Assembly (NCBI RefSeq): GCF_900187975.1
Contig: NZ_FZPC01000007.1
Coordinates: forward strand, 124,001 to 188,000
Source: Pseudomonas delhiensis
GTDB lineage: Bacteria; Pseudomonadota; Gammaproteobacteria; Pseudomonadales; Pseudomonadaceae
Length of the DNA stretch: 64,000 nucleotides
Direction: 5' to 3'
Both the position numbers and the translations under genes were made by a program. Positions 9,760 to 20,150 of the stretch are shown here, in pieces; position 1 is the stretch's first letter; the number at the start of each line of letters is the position of its first letter. Under the pieces are notes generated by a model. That model did not search any database. It was not told the DNA's origin and was given only the letters and a program-made list of their open reading frames with translations.

Positions 9760-11970
9760 TCAGCGTCCGTTGATCACCGGCGTGCACAGCCGCTCCAGCA
9801 GCATGGCCTGGGCATTGCGCGGGTTCTGGTTGCCGGTGGGGCTCAGGCGCTGGTAGCTGCCGTCGGGCTGCAGCACCCAGGCCTGGGTGTTGTCGGCCAG
9901 GTACAGCTCCAGCTCCTTCTTCACCCGCTGCACCAGCTTCTTGCCTTCCACCGGGAAGCAGGTCTCCACGCGCATGTCGAGGTTGCGCTCCATCCAGTCG
10001 GCGCTGGAGAGGTACAGCTTCTCGTCGCCGCCGTTGAGGAAGTAGTAGATGCGGCTGTGCTCGAGGAAGCGGCCGATGATGGAGCGCACGTGGATATTGT
10101 GCGAGACCCCCGGCACGCCCGGGCGCAGGCAGCACATGCCGCGCACCACCAGGTCGATCTTCACCCCCGCCTGGCTGGCCTTGTACAGCGCGCGGATGAC
10201 CTTCGGGTCGGTCAGCGAGTTGACCTTGGCCATGATGTGCGCCGGCTTGCCCTCGGCGGCCTGGGCCGCCTCGCGGTTGATCATCTCCAGCAGGTTCTTC
10301 TTCAGCGTGAAGGGCGCGTGCAGCAGCTTCTTCATGCGCAGCGTCTTGCCCATGCCGATCAACTGGTTGAACAGCTTGTGCAGGTCCTCGCACAGCGCCA
10401 CGTCGGCGGTGAGCAGGCTGTAGTCGGTGTACAGGCGGGCGTTGCCGGCGTGGTAGTTGCCGGTGCCCAGGTGCGCATAGCGGCGCAGCTCGCCGTCCTC
10501 GCGGCGGAGGATGAGCATCATCTTGGCGTGGGTCTTGAAGCCGACCACGCCGTAGATCACCACCGCGCCGGCCTGCTGCAGGCGACTGGCCAACTGCAGG
10601 TTGGACTCCTCGTCGAAGCGCGCGCGCAGCTCGATCACCGCGGTGACCTCCTTGCCGTTGCGCGCCGCTTCCACCAGGGCGTCGACGATCTCCGAGTTGG
10701 CCCCGGAGCGGTACAGGGTCTGCTTGATGGCCAGCACGTTCGGGTCCTTGGCGGCCTGGCGCAGCAGGTCGACCACCGGGGTGAAGGACTCGAAGGGGTG
10801 CATCAGCAACACGTCCAGCTTGGCCAGCACGCCGAACATGTTCTCCTTCTTCTGCAGCAGCTTCGGGATGGTCGGGGTGAACGGCGGGTACTGCAGCTCC
10901 GGGTGGCTGGCAAGGCCGGTGACGCTGAACAGGCGGGTCAGGTTGACCGGGCCGCTGACCTTGTACAGCTCGCTCTCGGCCAGGCCGAACTGCTTGAGCA
11001 GGTAGTTGGACAGGTTCGCCGGGCAGGTGTCCACCACTTCCAGGCGCACGGCGTCGCCGTAGCGCCGCGAGAACAGCTCGCCGCGCAGCGCGCGGGCCAG
11101 GTCCTCGACGTCCTCGGCGTCCACCGAGAGGTCGGCGTTGCGCGTCAGGCGGAACTGGTAGCAGCCCTTGACCTTCATGCCGGAGAACAGGTCGTCGGCG
11201 TGGGCATGGATCATCGAGGAGAGGAACACGTAGTTGTCGCCCTCCCCGGCCACGTCCTCGGGCAGGCGGATGATCCGCGGCAGCGAGCGCGGCGCCGGGA
11301 TGATCGCAAGGCCGGAGTCGCGGCCGAAGGCGTCCATCCCCTCGAGCTCCACCACGAAGTTCAGGCTCTTGTTCACCAGCAGCGGGAACGGGTGGGTCGG
11401 GTCGAGGCCGATGGGGGTGATGATCGGGGCGATCTCGTCGCGGAAGAAGCGTCGCACCCAGGCCTTGATCTTCGGCGTCCAGTAGCGCCGGCGGATGAAG
11501 CGCACGCCGTGCTTGGCCAGCTCCGGCAGCAGGATGTCGTTGAGGATGGCGTACTGCCGGCCGACCTGCTCGTGCACCTGCTCGCTGATCCGCGCCAGGG
11601 CCTGGTGCGGCAGCAGGCCGTCGGCGCCGGCCTGCTCGCGGGCGAAGGTGATCTGCTTCTTCAGCCCGGCGACGCGGATCTCGAAGAACTCGTCGAGGTT
11701 GCTGGAGAAGATCAGCAGGAACTTCAGGCGCTCGAGCAGCGGGTAGGACTCGTCCAGCGCCTGCTCCAGCACGCGGATGTTGAACTGCAGCTGCGACAGC
11801 TCGCGATGAATGTAGAGGGCGCTGTCGTCGACGTTCACCGCCACCGCCGGGGCGGCGGGCGCCTCCACGGGGGGTTCGGCGACCACGGGGACCTCGACGG
11901 TCTCCAGGGTCTCGCTGACAGTCACTTCGGTTTCGATCAGGTCGGTAGCGTTCTGGCCTTCGGTATTCAT
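9760..11970 (-). CDS. ppk1: Polyphosphate kinase Ppk1
   Basis: A 736-residue membrane-associated enzyme that polymerises the gamma phosphate of ATP into polyphosphate. After a short acidic, proline-rich N-terminal extension (residues 1-45), the PPK1 domains run in order. Conserved signatures include [19 protein letters not shown], the autophosphorylated histidine block [30 protein letters not shown] and the second histidine block [16 protein letters not shown]. It starts 22 bases after hemB on the same strand and probably shares its transcript. Polyphosphate in Pseudomonas affects motility, stress survival and virulence; here it opposes ppx. Confidence 0.97.
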   Translation of the reverse strand: MNTEGQNATDLIETEVTVSETLETVEVPVVAEPPVEAPAAPAVAVNVDDSALYIHRELSQLQFNIRVLEQALDESYPLLERLKFLLIFSSNLDEFFEIRVAGLKKQITFAREQAGADGLLPHQALARISEQVHEQVGRQYAILNDILLPELAKHGVRFIRRRYWTPKIKAWVRRFFRDEIAPIITPIGLDPTHPFPLLVNKSLNFVVELEGMDAFGRDSGLAIIPAPRSLPRIIRLPEDVAGEGDNYVFLSSMIHAHADDLFSGMKVKGCYQFRLTRNADLSVDAEDVEDLARALRGELFSRRYGDAVRLEVVDTCPANLSNYLLKQFGLAESELYKVSGPVNLTRLFSVTGLASHPELQYPPFTPTIPKLLQKKENMFGVLAKLDVLLMHPFESFTPVVDLLRQAAKDPNVLAIKQTLYRSGANSEIVDALVEAARNGKEVTAVIELRARFDEESNLQLASRLQQAGAVVIYGVVGFKTHAKMMLILRREDGELRRYAHLGTGNYHAGNARLYTDYSLLTADVALCEDLHKLFNQLIGMGKTLRMKKLLHAPFTLKKNLLEMINREAAQAAEGKPAHIMAKVNSLTDPKVIRALYKASQAGVKIDLVVRGMCCLRPGVPGVSHNIHVRSIIGRFLEHSRIYYFLNGGDEKLYLSSADWMERNLDMRVETCFPVEGKKLVQRVKKELELYLADNTQAWVLQPDGSYQRLSPTGNQNPRNAQAMLLERLCTPVINGR

Positions 11971-11992
11971 CGCAAGTCTCGTCGCGGGGGCG

Positions 11993-13216
<1,224 letters not shown>

Positions 13217-13253
13217 TTAGGCTGCGCGTTCATTTCGCTGCGTTGCCTCGATA

Positions 13254-13814
13254 ATGCTCCAACAATTCCTGCAGGATTTCGGCTATGTGGCCCTGTTCCT
13301 CGGCACCTTCTTCGAGGGCGAGACGATTCTGGTGCTGGCCGGCTTCCTTGCCTTCCGTGGCTACATGCAGCTCGAATACGTGATCGCCGTGGCCTTCCTC
13401 GGCAGCTACGCGGGCGACCAGCTCTGGTACTTCCTCGGTCGCCGCCACGGGCGCAAGCTGCTGGCGCGCAAGCCACGCTGGCAGAAGCTCGGCGACCGCG
13501 CCCTGGAGCACGTGCGGCGGCGCCCGGACCTGTGGGTGCTGAGCTTCCGCTTCGTCTACGGCCTGCGCACGGTGATGCCGGTGGCCATCGGCCTGTCCGG
13601 CTATCCGCCGGGCCGCTACCTGCTGCTCAACGGCCTAGGCGCCATCGTCTGGGCCAGCGTGCTCGGCTCGGCGGCGTACTACTTCGGCAGCGTGCTCGAA
13701 GGCGTGCTGGGCAACATCAAGAAGTACGAACTCATGGTCCTCGGCGGCCTGCTCGCCGTGGGCCTGCTGCTGTGGCTGCACCGGCGCATCAGGAACAGCC
13801 GCAACGGCGGCTGA
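13254..13814 (+). CDS. DedA-family (VTT domain) membrane protein
   Basis: A 186-residue inner-membrane protein. It has the DedA pattern FGYVALFLGTFFEGETILVLAGFLA near the N-terminus, the glycine-rich AFLGSYAGDQLWYFLGRRHGRKLL, the FRFVYGLRTVMPVAIGLSG re-entrant-loop motif, and two C-terminal membrane helices. DedA/VTT proteins are linked to lipid-carrier flipping and envelope homeostasis; which lipid this one handles is not evident. It is divergent from hemB, and its stop abuts the stop of the convergent desaturase with no spacer. Confidence 0.88.
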   Translation: MLQQFLQDFGYVALFLGTFFEGETILVLAGFLAFRGYMQLEYVIAVAFLGSYAGDQLWYFLGRRHGRKLLARKPRWQKLGDRALEHVRRRPDLWVLSFRFVYGLRTVMPVAIGLSGYPPGRYLLLNGLGAIVWASVLGSAAYYFGSVLEGVLGNIKKYELMVLGGLLAVGLLLWLHRRIRNSRNGG

Positions 13815-15053
13815 TCAGGCCGGCTGCGCCTGCCGCCCCTCGTGGCGCAGGCCCCACAGCGCCAGAAGGCTAAGGCCGGCATGGGCGCCCAGCAACGCCA
13901 ACGCCCACCCCGGCAGCGCCAGGCCGGCCGCTGCGGCGGTAACCGCCACCCAGGGCGGGTTCAACAGCAGGCGCAGCACTTCCAGCCTCGGCGCCCAGGC
14001 GCGGCTCTCCAGCCAGGCGCCGATGGCGAACAGGCCGCAGGCCATCCACGCCCACCCCAGCAGTAGCGCCGGCAGCGGCCAGCCCTCCCCCAATCCCAGC
14101 AACAAGGTGCCGCCGACCACGTAGCCGGCGAACTGCAGCGCCGCGTACCACTGGCGGCCGCGGGAGAGCGGCACCTCGAACTTGCGGAAGGTGGCCAGGT
14201 CGGGCTTCTGCAGCGGGTAGCGCGCCGCCACGTCGGCCGGGCGCCAGCCGGTGCGCATGAACCAGATGCGCAGCTTGTCCCACCAGCTGCCCGCCCGCCG
14301 CGCATCGTTCCACAGCGCGGCATACACCTGCAGGTTGGCCCACAGCGGGTTCCAGCTGGCCAGCGGCACGGTCACGCCGAACACCACCGGCTCCTCGTCC
14401 AGCTCTTCCTGGAAGGTGCCGAACAGGCGGTCCCAGAGGATGAACACGCCACCGTAGTTGCGGTCCATGTAGACAGGGTTCTGCGCATGGTGCACCCGGT
14501 GGTTCGAAGGGCTGATGAAGACCCATTCGAACCAGCCCAGCTTGGGAATGTGCCGGGTGTGCACCCAGAACTGGTAGAGCAGGTTCAGCGCCGCCACCGT
14601 GAGGAACACCAGCGGCGGCACCCCGGCCACCGCCATCGGCAGATAGAAGATCCAGCCGAACAGGAAGCCCGTGCTGGTCTGCCGCAGCGCCGTGCTGAGG
14701 TTGTACTCCTCGCTCTGGTGGTGCACCGCGTGGGCCGCCCAGAGGATGCTGCGCTCGTGGCCCAGGCGGTGGTTCCAGTAGTAGCAGAAGTCGTAGAAGA
14801 CGAAGGCGAACACCCAGACCCAGGCGCTGTGCGCCGGCAGTTCGAAGAGCGCCAGGTGCTGCCAGGCGAACACGTAGGTGACCAGGCCGATGCCCTTGGT
14901 CAGCAGGCCGCTGGTGGTGGACAGCACCCCGGCGCTGAGGCTGTTCAGGGCGTCGCCCAGGCGGTAGGTGGAGGTGCCGCGCCAGCGGTCGGCGAGCAGT
15001 TCCAGCGCGATCAGCAGAAAGAAGAACGGCACCGCGAAGAGGATGTAGTTCAT
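13815..15053 (-). CDS. Sterol desaturase / fatty acid hydroxylase family membrane protein
   Basis: A 412-residue polytopic membrane protein. The di-iron histidine boxes of the family are visible: HRLGHE near residue 98, HAVHHQSEEYNLS shortly after, and NHRVHHAQNP near 185. Extra helices at the C-terminus resemble the TMEM-like extension seen in bacterial alkylglycerol-monooxygenase-like members. The substrate is unknown. It starts at ATG 15053-15051, divergent from elbB across 140 bases, and is convergent with the DedA gene with no gap. Confidence 0.85.
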   Translation of the reverse strand: MNYILFAVPFFFLLIALELLADRWRGTSTYRLGDALNSLSAGVLSTTSGLLTKGIGLVTYVFAWQHLALFELPAHSAWVWVFAFVFYDFCYYWNHRLGHERSILWAAHAVHHQSEEYNLSTALRQTSTGFLFGWIFYLPMAVAGVPPLVFLTVAALNLLYQFWVHTRHIPKLGWFEWVFISPSNHRVHHAQNPVYMDRNYGGVFILWDRLFGTFQEELDEEPVVFGVTVPLASWNPLWANLQVYAALWNDARRAGSWWDKLRIWFMRTGWRPADVAARYPLQKPDLATFRKFEVPLSRGRQWYAALQFAGYVVGGTLLLGLGEGWPLPALLLGWAWMACGLFAIGAWLESRAWAPRLEVLRLLLNPPWVAVTAAAAGLALPGWALALLGAHAGLSLLALWGLRHEGRQAQPA

Positions 15054-15193
15054 GGCGCGACCGAATCGTTATGCTTATGGATACCGATCCTAGTCCTCTG
15101 GCGCCCGGGTACAACGGCCGCCGGTGACAACCCGGCCGGCATATGGCGACAGGCACGTCGCCACGCCGGCCACCCCGAACCAGGAGTACCTGC

Positions 15194-15847
15194 ATGCACA
15201 AGAAAGTTGCCGTCATCCTCTCCGGCTGCGGCGTCTACGACGGCGCCGAGATCCACGAAAGCGTGATCACCCTGCTGCGCCTGGCCCAGCGCGGCGCGCA
15301 GGTGCAGTGCTTCGCCCCGGACATCGCCCAGCACCACGTGGTCAACCACCTGACCGGCGAGGAAATGCCCGAGAGCCGCAACGTGCTGGTGGAGTCCGCG
15401 CGCATCGCCCGTGGCGCCATCAGGGACGTGCGCGAGGCGAAGGCCGAGGACTTCGACGCACTCATCGTTCCCGGCGGCTTCGGCGCGGCGAAGAACCTCA
15501 GCAACTTCGCCTTCGAGGGCGACCGGTGCGAGGTCGAGTCGGACGTGCTGGCCCTGGCCAAGGCCTTCGCCGCCGCGCACAAGCCGGTGGGCCTGATCTG
15601 CATCGCCCCGGCCATGGCCGAGCGCATCTACGGCCCGGGCATCGAGTGCACCATCGGCTGCGACGCCGACACCGCCGCCGCGCTGACCCGCATGGGCGCC
15701 AGGCACGTCGAATGCCCGGTGGACGAGATAGTCGAGGACAGCCGCCACAAGCTGGTGACCACCCCGGCCTACATGCTGGCGCAGAACATCGCCGAGGCGG
15801 CCAGCGGGATCAACAAGCTGGTCGATCGGGTGCTTGAACTGGCCTGA
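15194..15847 (+). CDS. elbB: Isoprenoid biosynthesis glyoxalase-like protein ElbB
   Basis: A 217-residue cytoplasmic protein of the DJ-1/PfpI glutamine-amidotransferase-like fold. It has the ElbB N-terminus KKVAVILSGCGVYDGAEIHE, the conserved LIVPGGFGAAKNLSNFAF block and the nucleophile-elbow cysteine in GLICIAPAM. E. coli ElbB has glyoxalase activity and has been linked to isoprenoid production. I chose ATG 15194 because AGGAG lies eight bases upstream and the family starts there; the longer frame adds 17 residues without support. It is convergent with the DUF188 gene across a long inverted repeat. Confidence 0.92.
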   Translation: MHKKVAVILSGCGVYDGAEIHESVITLLRLAQRGAQVQCFAPDIAQHHVVNHLTGEEMPESRNVLVESARIARGAIRDVREAKAEDFDALIVPGGFGAAKNLSNFAFEGDRCEVESDVLALAKAFAAAHKPVGLICIAPAMAERIYGPGIECTIGCDADTAAALTRMGARHVECPVDEIVEDSRHKLVTTPAYMLAQNIAEAASGINKLVDRVLELA

Positions 15848-15857
15848 GGCGGCTGCA

Positions 15858-15937
15858 GGCGGCAGGCTACAGGCAAGAGCGAAGGGCCGAGCGCTCCGTG
15901 CTTTTCGCCTGCAGCCTACAGCCTGTAGCCTGCCGCC
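15858..15937. repeat. Perfect 17-bp inverted repeat between convergent genes
   Basis: GGCGGCAGGCTACAGGC at 15858-15874 and its exact complement at 15921-15937 enclose a 46-base loop. The loop holds further GCAGCC/TACAGGC words. This belongs to a different repeat family from the REP arrays; related GCCTGCAGCCTGCCGCC words occur at about 31560-31590. It could act as a bidirectional terminator or mRNA stabiliser for elbB and the DUF188 gene. Confidence 0.8.
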
Positions 15938-15938
15938 C

Positions 15939-16391
15939 CTATCCCTTGTTCAGCTTCGTCAGCAACCGATCCAGCGCATTGGCGAAAGCCTGGCGGTCCT
16001 TGTCGCCATAGGGCGCCTGGCCGCCGCCCATCTGGCCCTGGTCGCGCAGGTCGGTGAGCAGGTTGCGCATGGCCAGGCGCTCGCCCATGTTCTTCGCATC
16101 GAACTCGCGCCCGCGCGGGTCCAGGGCGTCCACGCCCTTCTTCACCAGGCGGTCGGCCAGCGGCACGTCGCTGCAGATCACCAGGTCGCCCGGCTCGGCC
16201 TGCTCCACCAGGTAGTCGTCGGCGGCATCCATGCCGCTGGGCACCACCACCAGGCTGACGCAGGCGAACGGCGGCTTGGCCACCGGCTGGCCGGCGACCA
16301 TCACCACTTCCAGCTTGCGCTTCAAGGCGAACTTCGCCACCAGTTCCTTCGCCGCGCGGGGGCAGGCGTCGGCATCGATCCAGATACGCAT
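15939..16391 (-). CDS. YaiI/YqxD family protein (DUF188)
   Basis: A 150-residue protein with the whole family pattern: MRIWIDADACPRAAKELVAK at the start, VPSGMDAADDYLVEQAEPGD and ICSDVPLADRLVKKG in the middle, and a C-terminus with DRQAFANALDRLL. It resembles PIN-like nucleases in its aspartate layout (D6, D8), but no biochemical role is established. The start is ATG 16391-16389. The same frame stays open upstream into the neighbouring permease gene, but that part is a shadow frame. Confidence 0.9.
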   Translation of the reverse strand: MRIWIDADACPRAAKELVAKFALKRKLEVVMVAGQPVAKPPFACVSLVVVPSGMDAADDYLVEQAEPGDLVICSDVPLADRLVKKGVDALDPRGREFDAKNMGERLAMRNLLTDLRDQGQMGGGQAPYGDKDRQAFANALDRLLTKLNKG

Positions 16392-16459
16392 CGGACTCGT
16401 TTCCCGAACATGACGACGGCCAGTATCGCACTGGCCGTCGGGGTTTGCCGCGCGCCGCC

Positions 16460-18355
16460 TCAGGGCAGCGTGGCGGCCTTGCGTCTCTCCGCCAGCAGGC
16501 TGCGCCCGTAGAGCACGGCCACCGCCAGCAGCGCCAGGGCCTGGGCCGACAGCGAATAGGCGTCGGCCTTGATGCCCAGCCAGTCGAAGTCGAAGAAGGG
16601 CACCGGGCGGGTGCCGATCACCCCGGCTTCCTGCAGGGCCACCACGCCATGCCCGGCGAACACCACCGAGAGCGCGCAGAGCAGCGCGGCGTTGACGGTG
16701 AAGAACAGCTTCAGCGGCAGTTTCGCCGAGCCGCGCAGGATCACCCAGGCCAGGCCGATCAGCAGCACCACCGCGCACCCGGCGCCGGCGATCACCGCGC
16801 TGTGCCCGGCCGGGCCGGCCTGCAGCCAGAGGGTTTCGTAGAACAGGATGACCTCGAACAGTTCGCGGTACACCGAGAAGAACGCCAGCACGGCGAAGCC
16901 GAAGCGCCCGCCGCCGCCCACCAGGCTGCTGCGGATGTAGTCCTGCCAGGCCGCGGCGTGGCGGCGGTCGTGCATCCACACGCCGAGCCAGAGCACCATC
17001 ACGCAGGCGAACAGCGAGGTGAAGCCCTCCATCAGCTCGCGCTGGGCGCCGCCGATGTCGATCACGTAGGCCGCCAGCGCCCAGGTGGCGAAGCCGGCGA
17101 CGAAGGCCAGGCCCCAGCCGACGTGCACGCCGCGGGTGGCGGCTTCCTGGCCGGTGTTGCGCAGGAAGGCGAGGATGGCGGCGAGCACCAGGATCGCCTC
17201 CACGCCCTCGCGCAGCAGGATCAGCAGGGCCGAGACGAAGCTGATGGTGCTGCTCAGGGAGTCGCCGCTCAGCGCCTTGGCGGCTTCGCCCAGCTTGCCC
17301 TTGGCGCGCTCCAGCTGCTGCGCCACCTGGGCTTCCGGCAGGCCGTCGCGGAGCGTCTGGCGGTAGGCCATGAGCTCTTTCTCGGTGGCCTTGCGCAGGG
17401 TGGCGTCGACGTTGTCCAACGAGCTTTCCACCAGCTCGAAGCCTTCCAGGTAGGCCGCCACGGACAGGTCGTAGGCCTGGTCGTGGTCGCCCTGGCGGTA
17501 GATGGCGAAGCTCTTGTCCAGGGTGGCGGCGGTGTAGTCGATCAGTTGCGCAGGGCCGCGGTGCTCCAGCGGCGGGTGCGCACGCAGGGCCCGGAAGCTC
17601 TGCGCGGCGGCGTCGCCATCGCGGGCGGCCACTTCTGCCGGGGTCTGGGTGGCCAGGCTGGCCAGCGGGTAGGCGTGGGCGCCGTCGGGCTGGGCGGCGG
17701 TGGCGCTCAGGCCGGCGACGTAGGCCGCCAGGTCCCAGCGCTGGCGCTCGTCCAACTGGTCGGCGAAGGCCGGCATGTCGGTGCCGGCGACGCCCAGGCC
17801 GATGACCGTGCGCAGGTCGTAGAGGCTCAGCTGGTCCAGGCGCGCGCGGGCGGTGAGGTCGGCCGGCGGCGGCTGCAGGCCGATGCCCGCCGGGCCGTCG
17901 CCCTTGCCGGCGTCGCCATGGCAGATCGAGCACTGCTGGGCGAAGAGGGGCGCGCCGCGGGCCGGATCGGGGGTGATGGCCGGGGTCTGCACCACCTGGT
18001 AGACGTCCGCCAGGCGCGCTTCCAGGTGCCGCGCCTGCTGCGCCACCAGGGCGCCGGGCTGGCGCTGCTCGATGGCGCGGCGCAGGCCGGCCACCTCGCG
18101 CTCAAGGTCGGCCCGCTCGGGGCGCGCCGGCAGGGCCAGCAGCAGCGCCTGCAACTGGCCGGCGAACTCCAGCTGTTCCTGGTATTCGGTGGCGTCGACC
18201 ACCTGCCCGGCGTTCACCGTCGGCGGGTAGTCGGCAGCCAGGTAGCTCAGCAGGTGCAGGGCCTGGGAAGGGTCGACCGGGGCGTCGGCCAGAGCCGTGA
18301 GGCTGGCGCCGCAAAGCAGCGGCAGCAGCCAAATGAGAAGCGTTGGAAGGCGCAT
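16460..18355 (-). CDS. FTR1-family iron permease with N-terminal cytochrome c domain
   Basis: A 631-residue inner-membrane protein. A signal peptide (residues 1-25, ending ALADA) leads into a periplasmic region with one c-type haem site, CSICH at 142-146, and a probable methionine ligand in the GTDMPAF segment near 194. A helical linker follows, then the FTR1 permease, whose iron-binding motifs are REGVE at about 382-386 and RELFE at about 497-501. Family knowledge links FTR1 permeases to ferrous iron import coupled to oxidation. The fused cytochrome suggests that electrons from iron oxidation are passed on within the same chain; that is inference. Confidence 0.9.
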   Translation of the reverse strand: MRLPTLLIWLLPLLCGASLTALADAPVDPSQALHLLSYLAADYPPTVNAGQVVDATEYQEQLEFAGQLQALLLALPARPERADLEREVAGLRRAIEQRQPGALVAQQARHLEARLADVYQVVQTPAITPDPARGAPLFAQQCSICHGDAGKGDGPAGIGLQPPPADLTARARLDQLSLYDLRTVIGLGVAGTDMPAFADQLDERQRWDLAAYVAGLSATAAQPDGAHAYPLASLATQTPAEVAARDGDAAAQSFRALRAHPPLEHRGPAQLIDYTAATLDKSFAIYRQGDHDQAYDLSVAAYLEGFELVESSLDNVDATLRKATEKELMAYRQTLRDGLPEAQVAQQLERAKGKLGEAAKALSGDSLSSTISFVSALLILLREGVEAILVLAAILAFLRNTGQEAATRGVHVGWGLAFVAGFATWALAAYVIDIGGAQRELMEGFTSLFACVMVLWLGVWMHDRRHAAAWQDYIRSSLVGGGGRFGFAVLAFFSVYRELFEVILFYETLWLQAGPAGHSAVIAGAGCAVVLLIGLAWVILRGSAKLPLKLFFTVNAALLCALSVVFAGHGVVALQEAGVIGTRPVPFFDFDWLGIKADAYSLSAQALALLAVAVLYGRSLLAERRKAATLP

Positions 18356-18432
18356 GGCGAAAGGCGAATGAGAATGGAGGGCGCCAATACTACTCCGCCA
18401 CCATGGCCCCGCCTAGGCGGCGCCCGTCGGCA

Positions 18433-19062
18433 TCAGACCGGGGCGCGGCGGACGGTGGCCAGCAGCGCGGCGGCGCCGAGGAACAGGCTGGCGAAGGTGC
18501 GGTTCATCAGCCGCTGCTGGCGCGGCGAGCGCAGCGCGCGCAGGACCCGCGCGGCCAGCCCGGTGTAGCCGGCCATGACGATCAGGTCGACGCAGATCAT
18601 GGTGGCGCCCATGATCACGTACTGGATGGCCATCGGCCGGTGCAGGTCGACGAACTGCGGCAGCACGGCGAGCATGAAGATCACCGCCTTGGGGTTGCTG
18701 GCGTTGACCAGAAAGCCGCGCAGCACCAGGCTCAGCGGGCGGCCGATGGGGCGCTCGGCGTCGGCCTGCATCACCTGCGGCGCGGCGCTCCACTGGCGCC
18801 AGGCGAGGTAGGCCAGGTAGACCACGCCGAACCACTTGATGACGCTGAAGGCCAGCGCCGAGGTGGCCAGCAGCGCGCCGACGCCGGCGGCGACCACGGC
18901 GATCTGCAGGGCCAGGCCGATCTGCAGGCCCAGGGCGTTCCAGTAGCCGCGCCAGAAGCCGTACTGCAGGCCGCAGGACATCGAGGCGATGGCCCCGGCG
19001 CCGGGCGACAGGCTGATCACCCAGCAGGCGATGAAGAAGGCGAACCAGGTACTGGCGAGCAT
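18433..19062 (-). CDS. LysE/RhtB-family amino acid exporter
   Basis: A 209-residue inner-membrane protein with about six helices. Family marks are SLSPGAGAIASMSCGLQYGFWRG near residue 18, YLAYLAWRQW, and GFLVNASNPKAVIFMLAVLPQF. I chose ATG 19062-19060 because GAGGTCCACC precedes it and the family begins at this point; a longer frame runs through repeat DNA upstream. The transported compound is unknown. It stands alone, with an intergenic cluster of three unrelated repeats upstream. Confidence 0.88.
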   Translation of the reverse strand: MLASTWFAFFIACWVISLSPGAGAIASMSCGLQYGFWRGYWNALGLQIGLALQIAVVAAGVGALLATSALAFSVIKWFGVVYLAYLAWRQWSAAPQVMQADAERPIGRPLSLVLRGFLVNASNPKAVIFMLAVLPQFVDLHRPMAIQYVIMGATMICVDLIVMAGYTGLAARVLRALRSPRQQRLMNRTFASLFLGAAALLATVRRAPV

Positions 19063-19125
19063 GGTGGACCTCGTGGCGAAAGATCTTGTTACGGATGGCC
19101 AGTGTGCCCTAGTCGCGCGTTGCCG

Positions 19126-19157
19126 TGTAGGGCGGAAACCGTTCGCGGTTATCCGCC
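19126..19157. repeat. Small palindromic repeat (GTAGGGCGGA...TCCGCC family)
   Basis: GTAGGGCGGAAACCGTTCGC followed by GGTTATCCGCC forms an imperfect palindrome of about 30 bases. It is of a dispersed type common in Pseudomonas intergenic DNA and distinct from the REP arrays elsewhere in the window. Confidence 0.65.
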
Positions 19158-19225
19158 GTTTGACCTTGATCCCAGGCGCGCTTCGGGCCTGGTCACAGAG
19201 AACCTCTTTCCGGGTACTCCGCGCC

Positions 19226-19258
19226 CGTAGGATGGGTTGAGCGAAGCGATACCCATCG
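19226..19258. repeat. Small palindromic repeat (GATGGGT...ACCCATC family)
   Basis: CGTAGGATGGGTTGAGCGAA is followed by GCGATACCCATC, so GATGGGT and ACCCATC can pair around a GAGCGAAGC centre. This is a second dispersed repeat family in the same intergenic region. Confidence 0.65.
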
Positions 19259-19278
19259 ACGTGACTCCGGCGTTCCCC

Positions 19279-19327
19279 TGTAGGAGCGCGCCCTGCGCGC
19301 GAATCGCGGGCAGGGCCCGCTCCTACA
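19279..19327. repeat. Single REP-type element A
   Basis: One complete 49-bp copy of element A (TGTAGGAGCG ... CGCTCCTACA), identical in layout to those in the arrays at 2344 and 9238, here without a B partner. It lies just downstream of the terC-like gene. Confidence 0.85.
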
Positions 19328-19359
19328 GGTGCGGAGGAAGCCCGGCGCGGGCCGGCCAA

Positions 19360-20118
19360 TCAGCTCGGCAGGTCCTTGCGCAGCTTCACCGGCTCTTCGC
19401 CGCGCTTGCGCGCCAGGGCGCCGCGCAGGCGGATGTTGAGCGCTTCCACCGCCAGCGAGAAGGCCATGGCGAAGTAGACGTAGCCCTTGGGCACGTGGAC
19501 CTCGAAGGCCTCGGCCACCAGCACGGTGCCGACCACGATGAGGAAGGACAGCGCCAGCATCTTCAGCGACGGGTGCTGGTCGATGAAGGCGCTGATGGTG
19601 CCGGCGGCGAGCATCATCACGCCGACCGAGATGACGATCGCGGCGATCATCACCGGCACGTTCTGCACCAGGCCCACGGCGGTGATCACCGAGTCCAGGG
19701 AGAAGATGATGTCGATGATCGCGATCTGGATGATCACTGCCATGAAGCCGCGGCTCTTGGCGCTGCCCTGCCCGCCTTCCTCGGCGCCTTCCAGGCTGTG
19801 GTAGATCTCCATGGTGCTCTTGAACAGCAGGAACAGGCCGCCGAAGAACAGGATCAGGTCGCGCCCGGATACGCCCTGGCCGAACACCTCGAAGAGGTCG
19901 GCGGTCAGGCGCATCACCCAGGTGATCGACAGCAGCAGGAGGATCCGCGTGCCCATCGCCAGGGCCAGGCCGAAGAACCTTGCCTTGGGCTGCTGCGCCG
20001 CCGGCAGGCGGCTGACCAGGATGGAGATGAAGATGATGTTGTCGATGCCCAGGACGATCTCCAGGGCGGTCAGGGTCAGAAAGGCAACCCAGATTTCGGG
20101 GCTAGCGAGCCATTCCAT
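19360..20118 (-). CDS. TerC family integral membrane protein
   Basis: A 252-residue inner-membrane protein with seven or more helices. The TerC motifs LEIVLGIDNIIFISI (near residue 20) and IIDIIFSLDSVITAVG (near 130), with their conserved acidic and asparagine residues, are intact. TerC relatives include metal (manganese) exporters and tellurium-resistance proteins; which ion applies here is unknown. The start is ATG 20118-20116 with only a weak ribosome site. It follows the MscS-like gene by 32 bases and may be in one transcript with it and the ABC-F gene. Confidence 0.88.
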   Translation of the reverse strand: MEWLASPEIWVAFLTLTALEIVLGIDNIIFISILVSRLPAAQQPKARFFGLALAMGTRILLLLSITWVMRLTADLFEVFGQGVSGRDLILFFGGLFLLFKSTMEIYHSLEGAEEGGQGSAKSRGFMAVIIQIAIIDIIFSLDSVITAVGLVQNVPVMIAAIVISVGVMMLAAGTISAFIDQHPSLKMLALSFLIVVGTVLVAEAFEVHVPKGYVYFAMAFSLAVEALNIRLRGALARKRGEEPVKLRKDLPS

Positions 20119-20150
20119 AGTGCGTGGGTATCCGTGTGGAGGGGTTGTGG

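Noticed and set aside
16392-17933. Continuous frame joining the DUF188 gene to upstream codons
   Set aside because: The upstream part overlaps the FTR1 gene in another frame and has only composition-driven residues; the DUF188 start at 16391 is clear.
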